Numbered from the stretch's first letter, positions 1 to 7,863 are shown. The stretch: 64,000 nucleotides of DNA from Ga0077527 sp038106575 (GCA_038106575.1 JAYOED010000002.1:1-64000), one strand, 5' to 3'. Made by a program: numbers and translations. The notes: generated by a model not told the origin, from the letters alone.

Positions 1-306
1 CTTATCGGTAGCGCAGTCCATAACCACCAATGCAATTCTAGCCTCAAGAAAAAGATTTTGATTCTTTCGCATAAATGGTTGCAAATTCTTTGATTTGTCT
101 GCAACCGTTTTAATTCTGGCAACACCCGGATAGCCCCTGAAGTACAGAAGAGCAGTATCTGTATTTTCTTTAGGTTTACTTAAGATAGCCTTTATAAATA
201 CTGGCTCCCCACCATCGGTTCTCGCTAATTTAACTTCAATTAAAGAATCCGACTGCGCGTATGTGGACGAACCAAGAATAAGCAGAATAAAAGCTAGGTA
301 TCGCAT
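1..306 (-). CDS. Exported protein, alpha/beta-hydrolase-like, N-terminal part (cut by window edge)
   Basis: An open frame of 102 codons runs from ATG at 306 to the left edge with no stop, so the gene continues outside the window. The start has a GAGGG ribosome site a few bases upstream. The first ~18 residues form a Sec-type signal peptide (MRYLAFILLILGSSTYAQ), so the product is probably exported. The stretch ALLYFRGYPG resembles the beta-strand and oxyanion region of alpha/beta hydrolases; this is a weak inference and no catalytic triad is visible yet. Codon use is AT-rich and unlike the genes right of the tRNA-Arg gene, as expected for transferred DNA. Confidence 0.6.
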   Translation of the reverse strand, partial: MRYLAFILLILGSSTYAQSDSLIEVKLARTDGGEPVFIKAILSKPKENTDTALLYFRGYPGVARIKTVADKSKNLQPFMRKNQNLFLEARIALVVMDCATDK

Positions 307-357
307 AAGACCCTCTGTTTTCTAAATACTAGTGCAGTGCCTTGCCTGATTTCTTAG

Positions 358-735
358 CTAGTCTGCTATCCCAAGCTTTAGCTTTGCTTCACGGTTTACG
401 TGGTCAGAATCGTTAAGTATCCAGCCCGAAGTTAACAGTCGAGTCATATGTTGCTTGTTGTAGAGAAAAGACATAACGATTTGAAACAAACCTAAAGTGA
501 ATGTCGTAAGAATCAAGTGAAGCACTCCAATCCCAATCTCGCCTCTTATTACGGGTACTAACCAACCAAAAAAATAATAAGTCCAACAAAATCCATATCG
601 ACCGGACTTTAAAAGCCCAGAAGCACTGTGCTTGACTATCACTTTTCTTTGCGGTCCCATAATCGCAAGACCAAGTATTAATGGACTAAAAATTATCAAA
701 ACCACCAGCCAATGCCAGACAGAAAGAGTACCCAT
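358..735 (-). CDS. Small integral membrane protein, HrgC-like
   Basis: A 125-residue protein with an N-terminal membrane segment (about residues 8-26) and two further hydrophobic stretches (about 48-64 and 68-90). The arrangement of an aromatic-rich YGFCWTYYFFGW block, a short charged turn, a second hydrophobic segment and then a tail with YNKQHMTRLLTSGW resembles small HrgC-type membrane proteins whose tails read NRKYTKxLLxxGY. The role is unknown. It lies in the AT-rich stretch left of the tRNA-Arg gene, on the same strand and 51 bp upstream of the partial hydrolase-like gene. The family assignment is from memory of motif shape, not a search. Confidence 0.55.
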   Translation of the reverse strand: MGTLSVWHWLVVLIIFSPLILGLAIMGPQRKVIVKHSASGLLKSGRYGFCWTYYFFGWLVPVIRGEIGIGVLHLILTTFTLGLFQIVMSFLYNKQHMTRLLTSGWILNDSDHVNREAKLKLGIAD

Positions 736-1118
736 AAGCCGTTCCTAAAGTCGTAGTGCTGTTTTTTTAAGATTTCAGAATGCTGAGAACGCTGGATTTA
801 ACTAGAAATCTTGTTTTAGCTAATCTTGGGATTCGCATTACAAATTAAAGCCAACTGTGAATTCTGCAAATGGTAGCTCACAAGGTCTCCCGTTTTCTGA
901 ATACTAAACCAGCAGAAAGACCTGAAGGAAATGCCTCTAAAACGCGCCAGAATAGGCTAGGAGGCGCTGCGAATTGCGGGGTTGGACAGTTGGTGCGACT
1001 AGAGCCGGTTAAGAGTTCTAGTGTGCCTCTTAATGCACTTTATATGCACTTTACTAAGTTTTTGTTTTTATGAGGCCTGCTATTAGAGTATTAATATATT
1101 TATAAATCAATTATTTAC
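736..1118. other. AT-rich intergenic stretch next to tRNA-Arg
   Basis: About 380 bp without a supportable gene. A 67-codon open frame at 870-1073 has no convincing ribosome site or recognisable domain. Composition is clearly more AT-rich than the sequence beyond the tRNA. The only repeat seen is the decamer ATGCACTTTA at 1033 and 1044. No integrase or IS end is visible. Confidence 0.5.
1033..1053 (+). repeat. Tandem 10-bp direct repeat
   Basis: ATGCACTTTA occurs at 1033-1042 and again at 1044-1053, one base apart. It lies about 65 bp from the CCA end of the tRNA-Arg gene. Whether it is a recombinase or regulator site cannot be told from the sequence. Confidence 0.4.
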
Positions 1119-1194
1119 TGGCGCCCCAGAGACGAATCGAACGTCCGACCTGCCCCTTAGGAGGGGGCTGCTCTATCCACTGAGCTACCGGGGC
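1119..1194 (-). tRNA. tRNA-Arg(CCT)
   Basis: A 76-nt cloverleaf on the minus strand: acceptor arm GCCCCGG paired with CTGGGGC (one G-T wobble), D arm GCTC/GAGC, anticodon stem GCCCC/GGGGC around the loop CTCCTAA with anticodon CCT, T arm with TTCGATT loop, discriminator G and an encoded CCA at 1121-1119. The 3' end faces the AT-rich stretch at the left of the window. Its 3' end is a common target of phage-type integrases, so it may mark an island boundary. Confidence 0.95.
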
Positions 1195-1202
1195 CATCGC
1201 GG

Positions 1203-1208
1203 ATTATA
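1203..1208 (-). promoter_or_regulatory. -10 box of tRNA-Arg
   Basis: A perfect TATAAT on the minus strand ends 9 nt before the first base of the tRNA. No good -35 match lies 16-18 bp upstream. Confidence 0.6.
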
Positions 1209-1530
1209 GCTCGGGCAGCACGGATATTCGATTCATCTCCGAGGTGTAGATCGTTGATCTGACACAGTTTCGCACTGGGTTAATCAAAGTGGTGCAGGGC
1301 CAATATAGCAAGTCGGTAGGGTGGTGCAATCCGGCTGGGAGAGAGGATTGCTGTGGCCGTGTGTGGTGGGGTTGTGGCGGAAGCTTTTAGGCGAACACGT
1401 GTGAGTCAAATTTGACGATTACCGAAGGAGGGGGTTCTTACGTCGCGGTGTGCGAATTGCGATAGCCCTAAAGACCGGGCGTGACTTTTGTTTCCGGTTA
1501 CCAAATAAAGTCTTTGGGCATCTGCATGAT

Positions 1531-1562
1531 GTAGGTCAGAGTCTTCAGCATCACTGACCTAC
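1531..1562. repeat. Perfect 9-bp inverted repeat upstream of selenoprotein operon 1
   Basis: GTAGGTCAG at 1531-1539 is matched by its exact reverse complement CTGACCTAC at 1554-1562 with a 14-nt spacer. There is no T-run after it, so it is not an obvious terminator. It may be a regulator binding site or an mRNA leader structure about 150 bp before the start codon. Confidence 0.45.
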
Positions 1563-1712
1563 GGCTGAAAATTGTGCCGGCGGTTAATTGTGTGGTACCG
1601 GTCCATGCAGGGTTTTGCGAGCTCCCGTTGCCGGAGCGGGAAGCATGCGCTAGATTGCAGTTTCTGCGCCGCAGTCAGGCGTAGTAATTCCGTTTCGCAA
1701 GTAGGAGTTTAC

Positions 1713-2252
1713 ATGGTTCAGAAAATTCGTTTGGTTGTTCCCGAGGCGCCGTCGCCGAAGGCGGTGGCTGAAACGCAGAAGCGCACGGTGGCCAAAGGCG
1801 GCATCCGCCTTGGCGTGCTCGACAACAGTAAGGGCAATGCCGATCATCTGCTGAAATTCATCGTCGACGGCGTCAAGGCGCTGGTGCCGGTGGCGTCCGT
1901 CGTCATGACGCGCAAGGGAAGCGTCAGCCTCCCGGCGCCCGACGCGATCCTGGATCAACTGACTGCAGAATCGGATTATGTAATCACCGCAATGGCCGAT
2001 TGAGGGTCTTGCACGTCGTGGAGTGTCCACGACATGGCGAACCTCAGCAAACGCGGCCTGACCACCGTGGTGATCTGTTCGGGGCCTTTCCTCAAGCTGG
2101 GGCAGGCCCAGGCGCGCACGTTCGGAGTGCCGGATCTGCCGCTGCTGGAGATCAAGCACCCTCTCGGCGGACAGTCGATTGATGAGGTCAAGGCGCGCGC
2201 CGATCATGCGGTGCCGCTGTTCGTGAAACTGCTAAAGGAGGCCGCGCAGTGA
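1713..2252 (+). CDS. UGSC-family selenoprotein, copy 1 (Sec at in-frame TGA)
   Basis: A 179-residue protein if the TGA at 2001-2003 is read as selenocysteine (residue 97). The ATG at 1713 has TAGGAG 6 nt upstream. The frame is open on both sides of the TGA and reads ...VITAMAD-U-GSCTSWSVHDM..., the signature that gives the UGSC family its name (selenoproteins first noted in marine metagenomes; function unproven). The N-terminal half resembles a Rossmann-like fold (GIRLGVLDNSKGNADHLLKF). The C-terminal half continues through VVICSGPFL to a helical end. The U-G-S-C pair suggests a selenenylsulfide redox site. The stop codon overlaps the GTG start of the next gene by 4 nt. A SECIS-like hairpin follows the TGA. 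Ordinary annotation would split or truncate this gene at 2003. Confidence 0.9.
2015..2033 (+). promoter_or_regulatory. Bacterial SECIS-like hairpin, copy 1
   Basis: An 8-bp perfect stem GTCGTGGA/TCCACGAC (2015-2022 with 2026-2033) closes a GTG loop that begins 20 nt after the A of the TGA Sec codon. Bacterial SECIS elements sit directly downstream of UGA, inside the coding region, and expose a GU in the apical loop for SelB. The second UGSC gene has a hairpin at the same distance with a compensatory base-pair change. Confidence 0.8.
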
Positions 2253-3361
2253 GCAATCTAGCGCAGATGCTTTCCGCGCCGGGCGCAGCTATCGATGCGG
2301 ACGACGATTTCGACGCCATCAACGCACTGATTCGCGTCACTGGCTGGGTCGATTGCCTGCCGATCGTGCCGCCGACTTAGGAACGGGTGGCATCAATGCT
2401 GGATTACTGCGACCGGCCGTGGGATGTGCCGATCGCCAAGGTCGCGCCGCGCTGGGGCGAAGCGACACCGCTCCGGCTGGCCGCAAACGCGGTGATGGCG
2501 GGTTGCCGTCCCGAATATTTTCCGCTGCTGATGCTTGCCATCGAGGCGATGTGCGAAGAGCCGTTGAATCTCTACGGGGTACAGGCCACGACACACCTGT
2601 GTGCGCCGCTGGTGGTTGTCAACGGCCCGGTGGTGCAGGAACTCAACATCAACTGCGGGCACAACGCTTTTGGTCCCGGACACCAGGCCAACGCCACCAT
2701 TGGCCGCGCGATCCGCCTGACGCTGATCAACATCGGTGGTGCGATTCCGGCGCTGGGTGACATGTCGACATTCGGCTCTCCGGCGAAATACACTTATCTG
2801 GCTGCTGAAAATGAAACCGAGAGTCCTTGGAAGCCGCTTCATGTCGATCGCGGATTACAGAAGGAGGCGAGCGCGGTGACGGTGATCGGCGCGGAGTGCC
2901 TGCACAACGTCAATGATCACGAGAGTCTGAGTGCTGAAGGTATCCTGACGACCATTGCCGGGACGCTGGCGACGACCGGCAACAACGACGTCTACTACGC
3001 CGCGCAACCGCTGATCATCATGGCGCCTGAACACGCCAAGACGGTGGCGGGCGGTTTCAGCAAGTCCGAGGCCAAACGCTTTTTGCAAAAACATGCGACG
3101 CTGCCGATGAGCAAGTTTTCAATTGAAAACATCGAGCGCCGGCTGAAGGTGACCTACAAGGATCGTTACGCTAATGCTGAACCCAATGCGCCGGTGTATG
3201 CGGTGCAAAACCCCGATGACATCATGATTGCGGTTATCGGCGGCGCCGGCAAGCACTCGGCGGTGGTGCCGACGTTCGGTGCAACCAAGGCGGTGACGCG
3301 TGCACTTAAAACTGCCGACGGTAAGCTGGCTAAATCCGTCGGGGAGTTTCGCAAGGGCTGA
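2249..3361 (+). CDS. UGSC partner protein of unknown function, copy 1 (in-frame amber codon at 2378)
   Basis: The frame starts at GTG 2249, overlapping the selenoprotein stop (GTGA). It carries TAG at 2378-2380 (codon 44) and then runs open to 3361. Without the TAG it would encode about 370 residues. The paralogue at 24777-25859 reads PPTDERV where this gene reads PPT-stop-ERV, so homology spans the stop. Shared blocks include NAVMAGCRPEY with a conserved Cys, a Gly/Asn-rich NxGxNAxGxGxxANxTIGRA block, and PxKYT. A restart at GTG 2387 or ATG 2396, behind AGGA within the TAG context, could give a 324- or 321-residue product. I do not recognise a characterised family. Either the gene is recently inactivated, the base is a sequencing error, or translation reinitiates. 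Confidence 0.75.
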
Positions 3362-3364
3362 ACT

Positions 3365-3381
3365 CGACGGCGGGGCCGTCG
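3365..3381 (+). terminator. Hairpin after selenoprotein operon 1 (weak terminator)
   Basis: CGACGGC/GCCGTCG forms a 7-bp perfect stem with a GGG loop, starting 4 nt after the stop codon of the partner gene. Only a short, interrupted T-stretch follows, so intrinsic termination is possible but not certain. Confidence 0.4.
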
Positions 3382-3463
3382 CGTTCTGTCGGCACAGGTG
3401 TTCTCGTGCCTCAACCCTGGCGCAGGAGGAAGGGCCTCCCGGGTTGTCGCCCTAGCAGGCGAT

Positions 3464-3664
3464 TCAGTGCTTGATGCTCGGCTTCAGGAACAGCATGGCG
3501 CCCAGCTGCTCCAACTTGTGCGTGATCCAGACGATGGCTTCGACGATCATGTCGGCATCGTGCATCGCCTTGATCGCAATCAGACGTTCAGTTTCAGTCA
3601 TACGCATGGTGTTGATCTTACCATAGATGACTGAGCCAAATTTTATTTCAAGTTCGTTGTTCAT
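3464..3664 (-). CDS. Small conserved-looking protein of unknown function
   Basis: A 66-residue, probably cytosolic, helical protein. It has a clear start with AAGG 8 nt upstream and no stop interruptions. The sequence MRMTETERLIAIKAMHDADM is amphipathic; there is no signal peptide and no recognised motif. It is transcribed divergently from the LysR gene across a 169-bp AT-rich gap, so the regulator may control it. Convergent with selenoprotein operon 1. Function unknown; the start could also be the internal Met at residue 20. Confidence 0.5.
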   Translation of the reverse strand: MNNELEIKFGSVIYGKINTMRMTETERLIAIKAMHDADMIVEAIVWITHKLEQLGAMLFLKPSIKH

Positions 3665-3833
3665 CGTATTTACCTTATTCTTTCCAGTCGTTTGTCGTCC
3701 CGGCGCTTTAATCTCACTGCTTTATAACTCAATGAGATGGGACAGGATTATAGACCTGGCCTCCACATATTTGCTGCACCGCAACGGATGATAGTTTGTT
3801 ACTATTCAGTTAAATTATGCTAATCTGAATGTT

Positions 3834-4787
3834 ATGTCACAGCGATTACCCCCCCTGAATGCCTTAAAGGCTTTTGAGGCTGCTGCCCGCCATTTGAGCG
3901 TCAAGAAAGCGGCTGTGGAGCTCAACGTGACCCCGGCTGCAGTGAGTCACCAGATCCGTACGCTGGAGGAATATCTGAACGTCCAGCTGTTTCATCGCTT
4001 CAACCGCGCGCTGGAGCTGACCGATGCGGCGCGCGCCTGCCTGCCCAAGTTGCGCGAAGGATTCGATTGCCTGGCTCAGGCCGTCGATCGCCTGCGTGCC
4101 CACACCAGTGGAGGCATGCTGACGGTCAGCGCCGCGCCGTCATTTGCCGCGCGCTGGCTGATGCCGCGCCTTCACCGCTTCATCGCCGCCCATCACGAGA
4201 TCGATGTTCGCGTATCGGCGCGCATGCGCCGCGCTAGCGTTGACGGCAAGGTGGATGTTGCCGAGCGCGCAACTGTCGAAACTTGGCTTGACGATTCCGA
4301 TGTGGCCATACTCTACGGCCACGGCCAATACCCGGGTCTCGAAGTGCACAAGCTGCTGGCGCTTACGGTGACCCCTATCTGCAGCACACAGGTGATGTCG
4401 GGTGAACATCCGCTGAAAACGCCAGAAGATCTGCGGCATTACATGCTGCTGCACGATGATACCGGTGAAATGTATGACGGCGTTTCGTTCTGGGAAGTCT
4501 GGCTGAAGGCCGCAGGCGTCAATAGTATTGATGCCAAGCGCGGTGCCCGTTTCAGCCATGCCGTACTGGCCTTCGAAGCCGCGATGGATGCGGTCGGCGT
4601 CGTTGCGTCGATGCCTGCGCTCGCCGCGGAGGACCTTGCCGCCGGGCGGCTGATCATGCCGTTTGACCTGAAAGTGCCGCTGGAGTCGGCGTATTACATG
4701 GTTTCGGAAGAACATGCCGCAACCCGGCCGGCGGTGGCGGCATTCCGTGACTGGATGATTGCTGAGGCCGCCAAGGACACTGCCTAA
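3834..4787 (+). CDS. LysR-type transcriptional regulator, GcvA-like
   Basis: A 317-residue regulator. The N-terminal winged helix-turn-helix is typical of the GcvA branch: RLPPLNALKAFEAAARHLS, then KKAAVELNVTPAAVSHQIRTLEEYL. A substrate-binding domain covers about residues 92-305 (starting GGMLTVSAAPSFAARWLMPRL). It lies between a divergent small gene and a convergent MFS transporter gene; either could be a target. The effector cannot be deduced. Confidence 0.9.
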   Translation: MSQRLPPLNALKAFEAAARHLSVKKAAVELNVTPAAVSHQIRTLEEYLNVQLFHRFNRALELTDAARACLPKLREGFDCLAQAVDRLRAHTSGGMLTVSAAPSFAARWLMPRLHRFIAAHHEIDVRVSARMRRASVDGKVDVAERATVETWLDDSDVAILYGHGQYPGLEVHKLLALTVTPICSTQVMSGEHPLKTPEDLRHYMLLHDDTGEMYDGVSFWEVWLKAAGVNSIDAKRGARFSHAVLAFEAAMDAVGVVASMPALAAEDLAAGRLIMPFDLKVPLESAYYMVSEEHAATRPAVAAFRDWMIAEAAKDTA

Positions 4788-4790
4788 GCC

Positions 4791-6002
4791 TCAGGCAGGT
4801 CTTGGTGTAGCTCGGTCAATATGGCGGTCGTCGATCGGCAAGTGGAGTAACGCGGCAAAAATGCCCATGCCGATAGTCAGTATCCACATCAAGATATAGG
4901 AGCCGGTGGCGTCGAACACGTAGCCGCCGATCCATACGCCGGCGAAACTCCCTACTTGATGAAACAGGAAGGCAATTCCGGTCAGTGTCGACAGATATTT
5001 GACGCCGAACACGTGCGCGATTAGTCCGCCGGTCAGCGGGACGGTTCCGAGCCACAGGAAGCCGATTGCCGCTGAAAAAAGGTAGACCGTCATCGGCGTC
5101 ACCGGCAGCAGGATGAATATCATGATCACCACGGAGCGCGTTAGGTAGAGCAATGACAACAGGTATTTCTTGGTATGCCTGCCGCCGAGCCAGCCCCAGG
5201 CGTAGCTGCCGATCATGTTGAAGAAACCGATAAGCGCCAGTCCGATCATGCCGGTCTCCGGCGTCATGCGCTGGTCGATAAGATAGGCAGGAAAATGCAC
5301 GGCGATGAACAGCAATTGAAAGCCGCACACCGTATAAGCGGTGCACAGCAGCAGGAAGCCGCGGTGCGCAAAGGCTTCACGCAGCGCTTCGCCAAATGTT
5401 TGAGTTTGCAGGAAGGCGGCCTGCGCCTTCTTGTCTTCGATCAGCGCGCCCGACAGCGGGATGATGACCATTACGGTCAACGCGAGAATCACCAATGCCT
5501 GTGACCAGCCGACCTGGTTGATCAGCCACTGGCCGTAGGGCAGCATCACGAACTGACCGAACGATCCCGCAGCGCCGGCGATGCCCAGCGAGACGCTGCG
5601 TTTTTCCGGCGGAAACGTGCGGCCGATGACGCCAAAGACGATTGAAAATCCGCAGCAGCCTATAGAAGCGCCGATTAGCAACCCTGCGCTCAGCGTCAGT
5701 TCCAGTCCGGTGCTAGAAACCGACATCAGGTAGAGACCGAGCGCGTAGCACAGCGCGCCTCCGATCAGTACTCGTCCTGTGCCGTAACGGTCTGCGATGG
5801 CGCCGGTGATCGGCTGTGAAATACCGTAGAGCAGGTTCTGGATAGCGATTGCGAACGCAAAGGCTTCGCGGCCGATGCCAAGATCTATGGTCATCGGCTG
5901 AAGGTAGAGCCCGAAATTGTGGCGAACGCCGAGCGCTACGGTGAGGATCATACCGCCGCAGAACAGCACCATGGAGGGCGAACGCCAGTGATTGAGGTTC
6001 AT
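4791..6002 (-). CDS. MFS transporter
   Basis: A 403-residue protein with about 12 membrane segments, within the usual MFS length. The loop between TM2 and TM3 reads GAIADRYGTGRVLIGG, the MFS signature motif A. A second, weaker copy of that loop (GWLGGRHTKKYLLSLL) opens the C-terminal half. It resembles monocarboxylate/oxalate-formate type MFS carriers in its N-terminal RHNFGLYLQPMT segment, but the substrate is unknown. It ends 3 bp from the convergent LysR gene stop. No partner enzyme is co-transcribed. Confidence 0.88.
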   Translation of the reverse strand: MNLNHWRSPSMVLFCGGMILTVALGVRHNFGLYLQPMTIDLGIGREAFAFAIAIQNLLYGISQPITGAIADRYGTGRVLIGGALCYALGLYLMSVSSTGLELTLSAGLLIGASIGCCGFSIVFGVIGRTFPPEKRSVSLGIAGAAGSFGQFVMLPYGQWLINQVGWSQALVILALTVMVIIPLSGALIEDKKAQAAFLQTQTFGEALREAFAHRGFLLLCTAYTVCGFQLLFIAVHFPAYLIDQRMTPETGMIGLALIGFFNMIGSYAWGWLGGRHTKKYLLSLLYLTRSVVIMIFILLPVTPMTVYLFSAAIGFLWLGTVPLTGGLIAHVFGVKYLSTLTGIAFLFHQVGSFAGVWIGGYVFDATGSYILMWILTIGMGIFAALLHLPIDDRHIDRATPRPA

Positions 6003-6075
6003 GTGCCTGTTGCCGTCAAAGCGCGCATTCTAGCGGAACCGGGTTTGCGCACTCCGGCAAGTCCACATTTTCCGG

Positions 6076-6081
6076 TAGAAT
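6076..6081 (+). promoter_or_regulatory. -10 box of tRNA-Pro
   Basis: TAGAAT, one base off consensus, ends 15 nt before the first base of tRNA-Pro. No strong -35 hexamer is seen at the standard distance. Confidence 0.4.
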
Positions 6082-6096
6082 GAGGGCTTGCCGAAT

Positions 6097-6173
6097 CAGG
6101 GTGTAGCGCAGCCCGGTAGCGCGCCTGCCTTGGGCGCAGGAGGTCGTGGGTTCGAATCCCACCTCCCTGACCA
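6097..6173 (+). tRNA. tRNA-Pro(TGG)
   Basis: A 77-nt cloverleaf with C1-G72, D arm GCGC/GCGC, anticodon stem CCTGC/GCAGG around loop CTTGGGC (anticodon TGG), T arm GTGGG/CCCAC with TTCGAAT loop, and encoded CCA. Position 6 (T6102) faces T67 (6164), a T-T mismatch in the acceptor stem where homologues usually have T-A. Predicted proteins read through this locus are artefacts. Confidence 0.95.
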
Positions 6174-6215
6174 GCAAACACTCCAGAGATTTCCAGTGAC
6201 ACGCTCGTTTATTCA

Positions 6216-6506
6216 ATGATTTTCGCCCTTCTTCTTGGCGCCATTCTGGGTTTTACCTCGCTGGAAGTGCCGTTTGCCCTTGTGGTTCTCGTGGCGTTAC
6301 TGGCGCTGAAGGCGATCGTCGACGTGCGTTTCGAGAGAATTCCGCTGATCGGCATGCCTTCGCCATTCCTGATGTACTGCCACAACCTCGCGGAACGCGG
6401 TGAGGAAACCGGTCATGCCTGGTTCAGTTACGCGCTGCAGCTGATGGTGTTCGGGGTTATTTTCGGCGGCGGGCTGTTCATATTCGCGCGCTGGCTGCGC
6501 GCGTAA
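6216..6506 (+). CDS. Small inner-membrane protein, unknown
   Basis: A 96-residue protein with hydrophobic segments at about 2-30 (possibly two short helices) and 74-94, separated by a polar stretch containing RFERIPLIGMPSPF and a Cys-His pair. No recognised domain. It starts 43 bp after tRNA-Pro and may be read from the tRNA promoter. Convergent with the queuosine-precursor transporter gene. Confidence 0.6.
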   Translation: MIFALLLGAILGFTSLEVPFALVVLVALLALKAIVDVRFERIPLIGMPSPFLMYCHNLAERGEETGHAWFSYALQLMVFGVIFGGGLFIFARWLRA

Positions 6507-6521
6507 TCCCCGCTTTTCTAT

Positions 6522-7226
6522 CTACGTTTTCAGCGTGAACGGGCTGAAATCGGTGTTGTGGTCGTAATAATCCTCGTTCTCCACGCGTTTCAGGAAATTG
6601 ACGATCTTGTAGGTTAGCGGCGTGAACGCAACCTCGACACCGACCTTGGTGACGAATTGCGCCATCATCACCAGCGGTAGCTTGTCGTCCGGAATGATGC
6701 CCGCGCCGTAGAAGGCGAGCGGATAGAACAGCATCGAGTCTACGGCCTCGCCACCAATTGTCGAGCCGATGGTACGAGTCCACAGCCAGCGGCCGCCGGT
6801 CGCCACCTTCATTCTGGCAAGCAGGTAGGAATTGACGATCTCGCCACAGAAATAGGCGATCATCGATGCCGCGACGATGCGCGGTGCGTTGCCGAAGGCG
6901 ATTTCGTAAGCGCCCTGGTGGGACCAGAACGGTGCGGGCGGCAGCGCAACGACCACGGTCGCCATGAACGAGGCGAACGCGAGTCCTGCGAAGCCGGCCC
7001 AGATCACCCTTCGGGCGCGCGCGTAACCGTAGACCTCGGTCAGGATGTCTCCAAAAACGTAGGAGATCGGAAAAAATAGCACGCCGGCGCCGAAGGTTGC
7101 TGCGCCAAGCAGAGGCAGATCAATCTGCGCAATCTTTGCCGGGCCGATAAGGTTGGAGCAGATCAGTACTGTGACGAAAGCCGCCATCACGAATTCGTAA
7201 TAGCGGTAGCTCCGTTGTGGGCTCAT
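6522..7226 (-). CDS. yhhQ: Queuosine precursor transporter (YhhQ/VUT family)
   Basis: A 234-residue integral membrane protein of the vitamin-uptake-like VUT_1 family, whose E. coli member YhhQ takes up queuosine precursors (preQ0/preQ1). Visible family features are FFPISYVFGDILTEVYGYARAR (about residues 52-73), a long central segment ending in an AYFCGEIVNSYLLARMK helix, and the GSTIGGEAVDSMLFYPLAF helix. The length matches the family. It lies 16 bp downstream of a GST gene on the same strand. Confidence 0.88.
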   Translation of the reverse strand: MSPQRSYRYYEFVMAAFVTVLICSNLIGPAKIAQIDLPLLGAATFGAGVLFFPISYVFGDILTEVYGYARARRVIWAGFAGLAFASFMATVVVALPPAPFWSHQGAYEIAFGNAPRIVAASMIAYFCGEIVNSYLLARMKVATGGRWLWTRTIGSTIGGEAVDSMLFYPLAFYGAGIIPDDKLPLVMMAQFVTKVGVEVAFTPLTYKIVNFLKRVENEDYYDHNTDFSPFTLKT

Positions 7227-7242
7227 GAGCGATCCCAGAAAT

Positions 7243-7863
7243 TCAGGTCAGCGGCGCGGCGCAGTGCTTTTGGAATGCCGGTCTTGCTGAAACCGTCTTG
7301 AACCAGCGTTCGAGGTTGGGAGCCGCCGGGCGTTCAATCGGCAGGCTGAACCAGCGATGGCAAAGCACGGCAAGCGGTATGTCGCCGATGGTGAATGCGG
7401 AGCCCGCAAGCCAGGCAGACTTCGCCAGTTGCGTATCGGCCATCGCCAGATAAATCGCGAGCTTCTTGCGGTTATCCTCGACCTCGATCATGTTGCGTTT
7501 TTCCGGTGGCGTGCGGATCAGGTTCCAGAAAATCGGCCGCATGTGATTCCACAGCGAAGTGCTGTACCACTCCATCCAGCGGTCGGCATCAGCGGCCGCG
7601 CGCGGATCAGCCGGGCACAGCGTGCCCATGCCGTGCTTGCGCGCGAGATAGCGGACGATGGCATGGGATTCCCATAGCTGAAAGCCGTCGTCATCGATCA
7701 GCGGCACCAGTCCGTTCGGGTTCATTGCCTTGTACTCGGGCGTGTTGTTGACGCCAAATTGCATGCCGGCGTCGATGCGCTCGTAAGGCACATTCATTTC
7801 GGCGCAACTCCACAGCACTTTCTGCACGTTGATGGAATTGATGCGCCCCCAGATCTTAAGCAT
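7243..7863 (-). CDS. Glutathione S-transferase family protein
   Basis: 206 residues from ATG 7863, which I prefer to an upstream in-frame codon because the GST fold begins at MLKIWGRINSINVQKVLW. The thioredoxin-like N-terminal domain includes NPNGLVPLIDDD (cis-Pro loop) and ESHAIVRYLARKHG (gamma-Glu binding). The C-terminal helical domain includes AWLAGSAFTIGDIPLA, the GST N-capping box. The catalytic residue is probably Ser/Asn at the start of helix 1. Substrate unknown. It overlaps no neighbour and is followed by yhhQ. Confidence 0.88.
   Translation of the reverse strand: MLKIWGRINSINVQKVLWSCAEMNVPYERIDAGMQFGVNNTPEYKAMNPNGLVPLIDDDGFQLWESHAIVRYLARKHGMGTLCPADPRAAADADRWMEWYSTSLWNHMRPIFWNLIRTPPEKRNMIEVEDNRKKLAIYLAMADTQLAKSAWLAGSAFTIGDIPLAVLCHRWFSLPIERPAAPNLERWFKTVSARPAFQKHCAAPLT

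Larger units (their letters stand above)
1195..1712. other. Intergenic region upstream of selenoprotein gene 1
   Basis: About 520 bp with no supportable gene. It holds the tRNA-Arg promoter at its left, a perfect 9-bp inverted repeat at 1531-1562, and must contain the promoter of the UGSC operon. Candidate open frames in it are short and lack ribosome sites. Confidence 0.5.

Noticed and set aside
870..1073. 67-codon open frame left of tRNA-Arg
   Set aside because: No ribosome site, no domain, and low-complexity AT-rich end; treated as chance.
2001..2003. TGA as an ordinary stop with a separate downstream gene starting at ATG 2034
   Set aside because: The UGSC signature spans the TGA, the second copy shows the same layout, and no ribosome site precedes ATG 2034.
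1650..2207. 185-codon antisense frame over selenoprotein gene 1
   Set aside because: Arg/His-rich shadow of a high-GC gene; the sense strand has a ribosome site, family motif and coupling to its neighbour.
2378..2380. TAG read as pyrrolysine
   Set aside because: No pyl genes are seen, the aligned residue in copy 2 is Asp, and pyrrolysine use is not expected in this lineage.
5999..6216. Two minus-strand frames over tRNA-Pro
   Set aside because: Classic spurious peptides translated through a tRNA gene.
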